Assembly: GCA_000715855.1 (NCBI GenBank)
Contig: KL571273.1
Location: 1 to 6,182 of the forward strand
Direction: 5' to 3'
Length of the DNA: 6,182 nt
Source: Actinoplanes liguriensis
GTDB lineage: Bacteria; Actinomycetota; Actinomycetes; Mycobacteriales; Micromonosporaceae
Within the stretch, counting starts at the first letter, position 1; the number at the start of each line of letters is the position of its first letter. Both the position numbers and the translations under genes were made by a program. Below are positions 1 through 5,802 of the stretch, one piece after another. A model generated the notes under the pieces. It was not told the origin of the DNA. It made no database searches and worked only from the letters and a program-made list of their open reading frames with translations.

Positions 1-893
1 TCGCCGGCCTGCCGCGCCCGGTCCAGGGCCAGGAGCAGACCTTCCACGGCCGCGGTGTGCTCGCCGCACAGCAGCCGCAGCCGTGCCTGGTGCTGCAGCG
101 CGGACGACTCCAGCGACCAGTAGCCGGCGTCGACGGCGATCACCCTGGACTGCTCGAGGCGCCCGGCCGCGCCGTCCAGGTCCCCGGCGAGGGCCAGCAG
201 CACCCCGTAGTTGTCCAGGCTCAGCGACTCCCGGAACGGGTTGCCGGCGACCCGCGCCAGCCGCAGCGCCTCGGCCACCCAGATCAGGGCGTTGGCCAGC
301 ATCTCCTCGGCCCGCTCGGTCGCACCGAGCTGACGCAGCCGGGGCACCTCGTAGGTCGCGTTGTCGCCGATGTTGTTCAGGATGCAGAACCGGGCCTCGT
401 CGTCCATCCCGGTCGCCATGGTCAGCGCCTGCGACAGGTACGTGTTGCTCAGCTCGTGATCGCCCATGCTGCCGTGCACCACACCGGTCCGGTTGTGCAC
501 CCAGTAGAGCAGGTCCCGGTTGCCCAGCGACTGCGCGATGTCCCGCGCCCGCGCGAGCACCTCCAGGGCTTCCTCGTGCATGCCCAGGTCGCGCAGCGGC
601 ATCGCCTGCAGCGTCAGCACCCGGCAGAGACCGGCGCCGTCGTTCAGCGCCTCCAGCTCGGCGACCGCCTGGCGGCACGCGGTGACCGCCTCCTCCTGCC
701 GCCCGATCCGCAGGAGCTGGTTCGCGAGCGACCGCAGCGCCTCGGCCTGCCCGGCGCCGTCACCGGCCGATCGTGCCAGGTCCGCGGCGCGGCGCGCGGT
801 CTCGCATCCGGCCCGGTAGTCCCCGGCCCGCCGCAACTCCTCGGCCGTGCCCAGCAGCTGCCGCACGGTCTCGGGCACCTGGCCGACGGTCAT
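1..893 (-). CDS. TPR-repeat protein, N-terminal part (3' end outside window)
   Basis: Reading leftward from an ATG at 893, the frame stays open to the window edge for 297 codons and begins MTVGQVPETVRQLL. It is made almost wholly of paired amphipathic helices of TPR type. About seven units are recognisable, near residues 13-45, 48-84, 88-124, 127-163, 166-215, 220-257 and 260-296. Typical TPR turns include LRRAGDYRAGCETARRA, LLRIGRQEEAV and LRDLGMHEEALEVL. The unit around 166-215 is longer and holds an ILNNIGDN stretch. There is no signal peptide or membrane segment, so the protein is presumably cytoplasmic. TPRs bind peptides or partner proteins. In Actinoplanes-like bacteria, N-terminal TPR arrays of this style are often followed by a coiled coil and a GGDEF (diguanylate cyclase) domain; that is recollection and inference, since the C-terminus is not in the window. 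A regulator or guanylate-cyclase-type output is equally possible. The start is supported by a strong ribosome binding site. The TPR call is firm; the full function is unknown. Confidence 0.85.
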   Translation of the reverse strand, partial: MTVGQVPETVRQLLGTAEELRRAGDYRAGCETARRAADLARSAGDGAGQAEALRSLANQLLRIGRQEEAVTACRQAVAELEALNDGAGLCRVLTLQAMPLRDLGMHEEALEVLARARDIAQSLGNRDLLYWVHNRTGVVHGSMGDHELSNTYLSQALTMATGMDDEARFCILNNIGDNATYEVPRLRQLGATERAEEMLANALIWVAEALRLARVAGNPFRESLSLDNYGVLLALAGDLDGAAGRLEQSRVIAVDAGYWSLESSALQHQARLRLLCGEHTAAVEGLLLALDRARQAG

Positions 894-898
894 CTGTT

Positions 899-907
899 CC
901 CCCTCCT
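899..907 (-). promoter_or_regulatory. Ribosome binding site of the TPR gene
   Basis: On the minus strand AGGAGGGGG lies five bases before the ATG at 893. It is a near-ideal match to the anti-Shine-Dalgarno sequence and fixes the start of this gene. I found no convincing -35/-10 pair in the leader upstream of it. Confidence 0.8.
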
Positions 908-963
908 GCGGACTGGGATGACCATCGGTTCGCCCCCTACGGTCCTGAGAACAACCGGATGCT

Positions 964-983
964 AACCAAAGACCAACCCAAAG
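964..983. repeat. Imperfect short direct repeat in the leader of the TPR gene
   Basis: AACCAAAG (964-971) and AACCCAAAG (975-983) repeat with an 11-bp start-to-start distance, about one helical turn. They sit in the least GC-rich part of the 894-1127 spacer, 70-90 bp upstream of the TPR start codon. They could be half-sites of a regulator on one DNA face, or chance. Nothing else in this spacer is assigned except the hairpin at 1088-1112. Confidence 0.2.
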
Positions 984-1087
984 CCCATTCCTCAGTACGA
1001 CATGGGCCCAGCCCCGCCGCGCGGTCCGCGACGAATCCCGGTGCCGGCCCGCAACGGCGCCGCCGCCCTCCCGGACCGGCCCCCACC

Positions 1088-1112
1088 GTGGTTGTCCCAC
1101 CCGCACAACCAC
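1088..1112 (-). terminator. Putative hairpin terminator of the monooxygenase-MDR unit
   Basis: GTGGTTGT at 1088-1095 and ACAACCAC at 1105-1112 form a perfect 8-bp stem around a 9-base loop. The hairpin starts 15 bases past the stop codon of the MDR gene, where a transcription terminator is expected. It has no U-tract, which is common for actinobacterial hairpin terminators but lowers certainty. The stem is less GC-rich than the surroundings, which makes chance symmetry of G and C runs a weaker explanation. Confidence 0.5.
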
Positions 1113-1127
1113 AGCGAGGGCCAGCTG

Positions 1128-2117
1128 TCAGTCGAGCGTGATCAGGACCTTGCCGACCGCGCCGGCCTCGACCGCGTCGTGCGCCTCGGCCGTCCGGTCC
1201 AGCGGGAAGTGGTGCAGCGGCAGCCCGTGTTCGGCACCGATCGGCAGCGCGCCGTCCCGCAACGCCGTGCCGACGTCCTCGGCGGCGGCCTGCAGCGCCT
1301 CCTCGCCGACGGTGTAGAGGATCAGGAACTGGATGCGCGCGTTGAGCATCATGTGCGGGCGGATGTCGAACGCCGCGGTGTCCCCGCCGTTGTTCGCGTA
1401 GATCGCGATCGTCGCGTGGTTCGCCGCCACCGCCTGGTTCAGCGCGGCGTTCTGCGCGACCGCGACCTCGACGATGATGTCTGCCCCGTCCGGCGCGACG
1501 GCCCGGATCGCGGCGGCCGCGTCGCCGTCGCGGTAGTTCACGACGTGGTGCGCCCCGGCCGCGGTGGCCAGGGCCGCCTTCTCCGGGCTGCTCACCGTCG
1601 TGACCACGGTCGCGCCGGCCCACCGCGCGAGCTGGATCGCCGCGTGCCCGACCGCTCCCGCGCCACCGGCGACGAGAACGGTCCGGCCGTCGAGAGCCCC
1701 GGGCGCGAGGCGGCGAGGACCCGCCTCGGCGACCGTCAGCGCGCGGTGGGCGGTGACGGCCGGGACGCCGAGGGCGGCGCCCACGTCGTACGGGAAAGGC
1801 TCGGGAAGTGGGAATGCGTGCGCGGCGGGCACGATGGAGAACTCGGCAGCCGTCCCGTGCGGCCCGGTGTGTGCGGCCAGCATGACCCAGACACGGTCAC
1901 CGACGTGGTGGGTCAGCACGCCCGGCCCGACCGCGTCGACGAGCCCGGCGCCGTCCATGTTCGGGACCGCGCCGGCATCGGTGGCCGTCCGGCGTTTCCA
2001 GTCCGTCGGGTTGACCCCGGAGCGCATCACGCGCACCCGGATCTCCCCGTCCCCGGGCTCGGGCACGTCCTTCTCGACGAGCTCCAGGCCGCTGTCGCTG
2101 ATCACGATCGCCTTCAT
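1128..2117 (-). CDS. Zinc-independent MDR oxidoreductase, quinone oxidoreductase (zeta-crystallin) type
   Basis: A 329-residue medium-chain dehydrogenase/reductase, the usual length for the NADPH:quinone reductase group, predicted to be cytosolic. The N-terminal GroES-like domain covers about residues 1-125, with family signatures NPTDWKRR (36-43), MDGAGLVDAVG (54-64) and a GDRVWV turn (73-78). The nucleotide-binding Rossmann fold follows, with AGGAGAVG (150-157), the AxxGxxG form typical of this group. The C-terminus EAGAVGKVLITLD is characteristic. No structural-zinc cysteine cluster or catalytic-zinc ligands are visible. The family reduces quinones, enones or similar carbonyls with NADPH; the substrate here is not deducible. 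I chose ATG 2117 (MKAIVI, the common family N-terminus); an in-frame GTG at 2123 would add two residues. Neither start has a strong ribosome binding site. With only 10 bp between it and the monooxygenase stop codon, translational coupling is likely. A hairpin lies just downstream. Confidence 0.9.
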   Translation of the reverse strand: MKAIVISDSGLELVEKDVPEPGDGEIRVRVMRSGVNPTDWKRRTATDAGAVPNMDGAGLVDAVGPGVLTHHVGDRVWVMLAAHTGPHGTAAEFSIVPAAHAFPLPEPFPYDVGAALGVPAVTAHRALTVAEAGPRRLAPGALDGRTVLVAGGAGAVGHAAIQLARWAGATVVTTVSSPEKAALATAAGAHHVVNYRDGDAAAAIRAVAPDGADIIVEVAVAQNAALNQAVAANHATIAIYANNGGDTAAFDIRPHMMLNARIQFLILYTVGEEALQAAAEDVGTALRDGALPIGAEHGLPLHHFPLDRTAEAHDAVEAGAVGKVLITLD

Positions 2118-2127
2118 GACCACGACT

Positions 2128-3891
2128 CTACGAGCGCAGGACCTCGTCCATCCCGCCCTCGGCCCGCCAGGTGCGCAGCAACTCGTGGAAGACGACCGGG
2201 CCGGGCCCGAACGAGTTGTTCACCGGGCGCGGCTTGCCCTCGCCGTTGTAGTACCCCGGCGTGCATTCGGCCCGGAAGTCGAAGTTGACCGGGGCCGTCT
2301 CGCGGATCGTGGTGACCCAGGCCTCCTCGGCCTCCGCGGTCGGCTCGATGCGCTGGGCGCCGCGCTCGGCGGCCGCCCCGATCAGCGCGCCGATGTGCGT
2401 CGCCTGCTCCTGCAGCACGTGGGTGAAGTTGACCGCCGCGGCGTTCTGCAGCGAGCCGAGGTGGAACAGGTTCGGGAAGCCGTGGCTGTAGAAGCCGTGC
2501 AGCGTGCGCGGCCCGTTGCGCCAGTGGCCGAGCAGCGGCATGCCGCCCCGGCCGTACACCGGAAGGGTCCCGGAGATGACGCCGGAGATGCCGACCTCGA
2601 AGCCGGTCGCGAAGATGACGCAGTCCACCTCGTACGCGTTCTCGCCGACGACCAGCGACGTCTCGGTCATCGCGGTGATCCCGCCGTGGTCGGCGGTGTC
2701 GACGAGCGTGACGTTCGGCCGGTTGAACGTCTCCAGGTAGAAGTCGCTGAACGTGGGCCGCTTGCACATGTACCGGTACCAGGGCTTGAGGGCCTCGGCG
2801 GTGGCCGGGTCGGTGACGATGTCGTCGACCCGCGCGCGGATCTCGTCCATCTTGCGGAAGTCGGCGAGCTCGTCGAGGTACTCACGCTCCTCGGCCGGGA
2901 TGGACGTGTCGACCGTGCCGGTCAGCATCTGCCGCTGCAGCCGGGCGGTGCTGGTCCACCCGTCGTCGATCAGGTCCTCCTCCACGTGACCGCCGGTCAC
3001 CAGGGTGAGGAAGTTGTCCATGCGCTCGCGCTGCCAGCCCGGCCGCAGGGTGGCCGCGAACGCCGGGTCGGTGGGGCGGTTGCCGCGGACGTCGACCGAC
3101 GACGGCGTGCGCTGGAAGACGTAGAGGTGCCCGACCTCCGGCGCGATGGACGGGATCACCTGGACGCCGGTCGCGCCGGTGCCGATCACCGCGACGCGCT
3201 TGCCGGCCAGGTCGTAGCCGTGATCCCAGCGGCTGGTGTGGAACGTGTGGCCGCGGAACGTCTCGATCCCCGGGATGCCGGGCAGCTTCGGCTGGGTGAG
3301 TGTGCCGGAGCCGACGACCACGTACCGGGCGCGGAAGTCGTCGCCGCGGTCGGTCCTCACGTGCCACTCGGCCGCGTCCTCGTCCCAGCGCAGCTCGGTG
3401 GCGCGGGTGTGGAACATCGTGTCGGCGTACAGGTCGAACTGCTTCGCGACGGCGACGCAGTGCCGGCGAATCTCCTCGCCGGGCGCGTACCGCCACTTCG
3501 GGACGTATCCCACCTCTTCGAGGAGCGGCATGTAGACCGTCGCCTCGATGTCGCAGTGGATGCCGGGGTAGCGGTTCCAGTACCACGTGCCGCCGAAGTC
3601 GCCGGCCTCGTCGATGACCCGGATGCTCTGCACGCCCGCCTGCCGGAGCCGGGCACCGGTCAGCAGCCCTCCGAAACCGCCGCCGATCACCACCGCCTCG
3701 ACACGGTCGTGGACCGGATCCCGCTCGGTCCACTCGGTGTACGGGTCCTTCGCGTAGTAGCCGAACTCGCCGGCCGCGCGACGGTACTGGGCGGTGCCCT
3801 CCGGGCGGATGCGACGGTCACGCTCCGCTCGGTACCGGGCGCGCAGGGCCTCGATTTCTTCGGGCCGGTAGCGGTGTGGCGTGGTGGGCAT
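2128..3891 (-). CDS. Type I Baeyer-Villiger monooxygenase (FAD/NADPH)
   Basis: A 587-residue flavoprotein that should insert one oxygen from O2 beside a ketone carbonyl, giving an ester or lactone and consuming NADPH. All hallmarks are present: FAD-binding GGGFGG (70-75); the family motif GGTWYWNRYPG (100-110) followed by D114; the Baeyer-Villiger fingerprint FRGHTFHTSRWD (212-223, matching FxGxxxHxxxW[P/D]); the NADPH Rossmann motif GTGATG (237-242); VFQRTPSSVDVRGNRP, whose Arg269 is near the expected position of the active-site arginine; and FATGF (427-431). An extension of about 65 residues precedes the FAD fold. With the length, this resembles the larger actinobacterial enzymes around cyclopentadecanone monooxygenase and the pentalenolactone-pathway enzyme PtlE, rather than the shorter cyclohexanone type; that grouping comes from memory. 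Large cyclic or terpenoid ketones are therefore plausible but unproven substrates. I chose ATG 3891 because GAAAGG lies seven bases upstream; a GTG at 3906 would add five residues. It is the first gene of a unit with the MDR enzyme. Confidence 0.95.
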   Translation of the reverse strand: MPTTPHRYRPEEIEALRARYRAERDRRIRPEGTAQYRRAAGEFGYYAKDPYTEWTERDPVHDRVEAVVIGGGFGGLLTGARLRQAGVQSIRVIDEAGDFGGTWYWNRYPGIHCDIEATVYMPLLEEVGYVPKWRYAPGEEIRRHCVAVAKQFDLYADTMFHTRATELRWDEDAAEWHVRTDRGDDFRARYVVVGSGTLTQPKLPGIPGIETFRGHTFHTSRWDHGYDLAGKRVAVIGTGATGVQVIPSIAPEVGHLYVFQRTPSSVDVRGNRPTDPAFAATLRPGWQRERMDNFLTLVTGGHVEEDLIDDGWTSTARLQRQMLTGTVDTSIPAEEREYLDELADFRKMDEIRARVDDIVTDPATAEALKPWYRYMCKRPTFSDFYLETFNRPNVTLVDTADHGGITAMTETSLVVGENAYEVDCVIFATGFEVGISGVISGTLPVYGRGGMPLLGHWRNGPRTLHGFYSHGFPNLFHLGSLQNAAAVNFTHVLQEQATHIGALIGAAAERGAQRIEPTAEAEEAWVTTIRETAPVNFDFRAECTPGYYNGEGKPRPVNNSFGPGPVVFHELLRTWRAEGGMDEVLRS

Positions 3892-3898
3892 AGTGGGG

Positions 3899-3904
3899 CC
3901 TTTC
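3899..3904 (-). promoter_or_regulatory. Ribosome binding site of the monooxygenase gene
   Basis: GAAAGG on the minus strand sits seven bases before the ATG at 3891. It overlaps an alternative in-frame GTG (3904-3906) that has only GC-rich sequence upstream. This favours the ATG as the true start. Confidence 0.6.
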
Positions 3905-3928
3905 ACGGGGTTCGTCCGGTACGCAGAG

Positions 3929-3973
3929 CCAATCCGAGGCCAACTTTTAAAGCAACTGATTGAAGAAAATTGT
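3929..3973 (-). promoter_or_regulatory. AT-rich control region upstream of the monooxygenase, with spaced CCAAYY repeats
   Basis: In an otherwise GC-rich neighbourhood, 3942-3973 is strikingly AT-rich (it contains CTTTTAAAG and GAAAATTGTG) and lies 50-80 bp upstream of the monooxygenase start, a natural promoter position. Three related hexamers, CCAATC (3929), CCAACT (3940) and GCAACT (3952), recur in the same orientation at 11- and 12-bp spacing. An outer inverted pair CAATC (3930-3934)/GATTG (3958-3962) brackets the core. This could be a promoter with an operator for an unlinked regulator. I cannot assign a consensus -35/-10 pair, so exact boundaries are uncertain. Confidence 0.35.
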
Positions 3974-4092
3974 GTTCCAGGCCACTGTGGATGATCGACG
4001 GGCGCCGTTCACGGTGACTGCCGGTGAGCGTGGCGATCGATTCTGTGGCCTGCGCCGCTCCCCGGCGGCCCACGTTCCGACGGCCGGGTCGT

Positions 4093-4121
4093 GGCAGTCA
4101 CAATGGGTGAGGGCGACTGCC
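4093..4121. repeat. Inverted repeat GGCAGTC/GACTGCC upstream of prfC
   Basis: GGCAGTC (4093-4099) and GACTGCC (4115-4121) are a perfect 7-bp inverted pair with a 15-base spacer, about 75-100 bp before the prfC start. A third copy, GACTGCC, lies at 4016-4022. The copies at 4016 and 4093 share the eighth base, giving TGACTGCC in opposite orientations. It may be an operator, a weak RNA hairpin in the prfC leader, or coincidence. No T-run follows, so a terminator is unlikely. The rest of the 3974-4180 spacer shows nothing I can assign; a TTGCGA at 4124-4129 has no suitable -10 partner. Confidence 0.25.
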
Positions 4122-4180
4122 CCTTGCGACTCGATGTCACCGGCGAGGAGATACGGTTCGCAGGTCGAGGACGTGGTTGC

Positions 4181-4188
4181 AGGGGGAG
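4181..4188 (+). promoter_or_regulatory. Ribosome binding site of prfC
   Basis: AGGGGGAG ends six bases before GTG 4195, an ideal distance. A longer reading from TTG 4177 would place this site inside the coding region, so it decides the start in favour of GTG 4195. Confidence 0.8.
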
Positions 4189-4194
4189 CGGATC

Positions 4195-5799
4195 GTGAGT
4201 CAGAACGTGCTGGCGTCGGCGGAGGGTGTGGCCGCTGAGGCGCGCCGGAGGCGTACGTTCGCGGTGATCTCGCACCCGGACGCCGGCAAGTCGACGATGA
4301 CCGAGGCCCTCGCGCTGCACGCGCGCGTGATCGGGCAGGCCGGCGCGGTGCACGGCAAGGGCGACCGCAAGGGCGTCGTCTCCGACTGGATGGCGATGGA
4401 GCAGGAGCGCGGCATCTCGGTCACCTCGGCCGCGCTGCAGTTCTCCTACCGGGACGCCGTGATCAACCTGCTGGACACGCCCGGGCACGCCGACTTCTCC
4501 GAGGACACCTACCGGGTGCTGACCGCGGTCGACAGCGCGGTCATGCTGCTCGACGCGGCCAAGGGCCTGGAGCCGCAGACGCTGAAACTGTTCGAGGTGT
4601 GCCGCCAGCGCAACATCCCGGTCATGACGTTCATCAACAAGTGGGACCGGCCGGGCCTGGACGCCCTCGCGCTGATGGACGAGATCGAGCAGCGCATCGG
4701 GCTGAAGCCGACCCCGCTGACCTGGCCGGTCGGCATCGCCGGGCACTTCCGCGGCGTCGTCGACCGCCGCACCGGCCAGTTCATCCGGATGGAGCGGGCC
4801 CCCGGCGGCGCCGACCTCGCCATCGAGGAGGAGATGAGCGCCGAGGAGGCGGCCGAGCGGTTCGGCGCGGACTGGACCACCGCGAACGAGGAGCTGGAGC
4901 TCCTCGAGATGACCGGCGCCGACTTCGACGACAAGGACTTCCTCGCGGCGAAGAGCACGCCGGTGCTGTTCGGCGCGGCGGTGGCCAACCTCGGCGTCCG
5001 CCAGCTGCTGAACATCCTGCTCGAACTGGCCCCGCCGCCCTCCGCCCGGCCGACCGTGGCCGGCGCCGAGCACCCGGTCGACGGCGCGTTCTCGGGGTTC
5101 GTCTTCAAGATCCAGGCGAACATGAACCGCACCCACCGCGACCAGCTCGCCTTCGTGCGGATCAACTCCGGCAAGTTCGAGCGCGGCATGATCGTGACGC
5201 ACGCCGGCACCGGCAAGCCGTTCGCCACCAAATACGCGCAGCAGATCTTCGGCCAGGGCCGCGACACGATCGACGAGGCGTACCCCGGCGACGTGATCGG
5301 CCTGGTCAACGCGACCTCGCTCGGCATCGGCGACACGCTGTACCAGGGCAGTCCGGTGCAGTACCCGGCGCTGCCCTCGTTCCCGCCGGAGCACTTCGCG
5401 GCCGTCACCGCGTCCGACACCGGGGCGTACAAGCGCTTCCGCCGGGGCATCGAGCAGCTCGACGGCGAGGGCGTGGTCCAGGTGCTGCGCTCCGAGCAGC
5501 GCGGCGACGGCGTGCCGGTGTTCGCCGCGGTCGGCCCGATGCAGTTCGAGGTCGCGACCCACCGTCTGGAAGCCGAATTCGGGGTCAAGGTGACCCTCAA
5601 CCATTTGCCGTACGAGGTGGCGGCGCGCACCGACGAGGCCGGCCGCGAGATCCTGCGGACCGAGTCGAACGTCGAGGTGATGACCCGCGTGCGCGACGGC
5701 GCCCTGCTGGCGGTCTTCCCGCACCGCTGGCGGATGCGCACGATCGCGGGCCGCCACCCCGACCTCACCCTCGAGGACGGATCGGTCTCCGTCGACTGA
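4195..5799 (+). CDS. prfC: Peptide chain release factor 3 (RF3), class II release-factor GTPase
   Basis: A complete 534-residue protein, close to the E. coli length of 529. RF3 is a ribosome-binding GTPase that removes RF1 or RF2 from the ribosome after peptide release and also takes part in quality control after mistakes. G motifs in order: G1 SHPDAGKS (26-33), G2 region EQERGISVT (69-77), G3 DTPGHADF (94-101) and G4 NKWDR (148-152). E. coli RF3 has SHPDAGKT, DTPGHEDF and NKLDR at these sites. RF3-specific stretches include SDWMAMEQERGIS (63-75), EDTYRVLTAVD (103-113), SGFVFKIQANM, DEAYPGDVIGL and the C-terminal GPMQFEVATHRLEAEF, so EF-G, LepA or TetM-type factors can be excluded. Domain II follows the G domain from roughly residue 295, and the C-terminal domain from about residue 400. 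It appears monocistronic: divergent from the monooxygenase across about 300 bp, and convergent with an SDR gene 3 bp away. All GTPase elements are intact and no frameshift is seen. Confidence 0.97.
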   Translation: MSQNVLASAEGVAAEARRRRTFAVISHPDAGKSTMTEALALHARVIGQAGAVHGKGDRKGVVSDWMAMEQERGISVTSAALQFSYRDAVINLLDTPGHADFSEDTYRVLTAVDSAVMLLDAAKGLEPQTLKLFEVCRQRNIPVMTFINKWDRPGLDALALMDEIEQRIGLKPTPLTWPVGIAGHFRGVVDRRTGQFIRMERAPGGADLAIEEEMSAEEAAERFGADWTTANEELELLEMTGADFDDKDFLAAKSTPVLFGAAVANLGVRQLLNILLELAPPPSARPTVAGAEHPVDGAFSGFVFKIQANMNRTHRDQLAFVRINSGKFERGMIVTHAGTGKPFATKYAQQIFGQGRDTIDEAYPGDVIGLVNATSLGIGDTLYQGSPVQYPALPSFPPEHFAAVTASDTGAYKRFRRGIEQLDGEGVVQVLRSEQRGDGVPVFAAVGPMQFEVATHRLEAEFGVKVTLNHLPYEVAARTDEAGREILRTESNVEVMTRVRDGALLAVFPHRWRMRTIAGRHPDLTLEDGSVSVD

Positions 5800-5802
5800 C
5801 CG

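Noticed and set aside
57..965. A 302-codon open frame on the plus strand at the left edge
   Set aside because: Pro/Gln/Arg-rich with no domain. The minus-strand frame gives clear TPR helices and has a strong ribosome binding site.
1020..1048. Odd-centred GC dyads CGCGG-T-CCGCG and CCGG-TG-CCGG in the spacer before the TPR gene
   Set aside because: Loops of one or two bases cannot form proper hairpins, and such symmetry is common by chance in DNA this rich in G and C.
1002..2288. A 428-codon plus-strand open frame opposite the MDR gene
   Set aside because: Low-complexity Arg/Asp/Val/Gly-rich shadow of the MDR and monooxygenase genes, with no family motif.
1564..3963. A 799-codon open frame on the plus strand, opposite the monooxygenase and part of the MDR gene
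   Set aside because: It is a mirror of real genes in high-GC DNA: rich in Arg, Val, Asp and Gly, with no recognisable domain and no ribosome binding site. The minus strand carries clear family motifs throughout.
4177..4194. A TTG start for prfC, six codons upstream of the chosen start
   Set aside because: The strong AGGGGGAG site at 4181-4188 would fall inside the coding region; it is correctly spaced for GTG 4195.
3907..4194. Consensus sigma-70-like promoters for the divergent genes
   Set aside because: Candidate boxes (TTGCGA at 4124, TTGAAG at 3960, TTGCTT on the minus strand at 3955-3950) lack a matching partner at 16-18 bp, so no promoter coordinates are claimed.
3960..4238. A 92-codon plus-strand frame (MKKIVFQATVDD...) in the divergent spacer running into prfC
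   Set aside because: It starts with TTG and no ribosome binding site, overlaps prfC in another frame, and degrades into low-complexity residues. The lysine-rich start only reflects the AT-rich island.
4009..5757. A 582-codon open frame on the minus strand, opposite prfC
   Set aside because: Low-complexity Arg/His/Val/Asp-rich translation typical of an antisense shadow. The plus strand encodes intact RF3.
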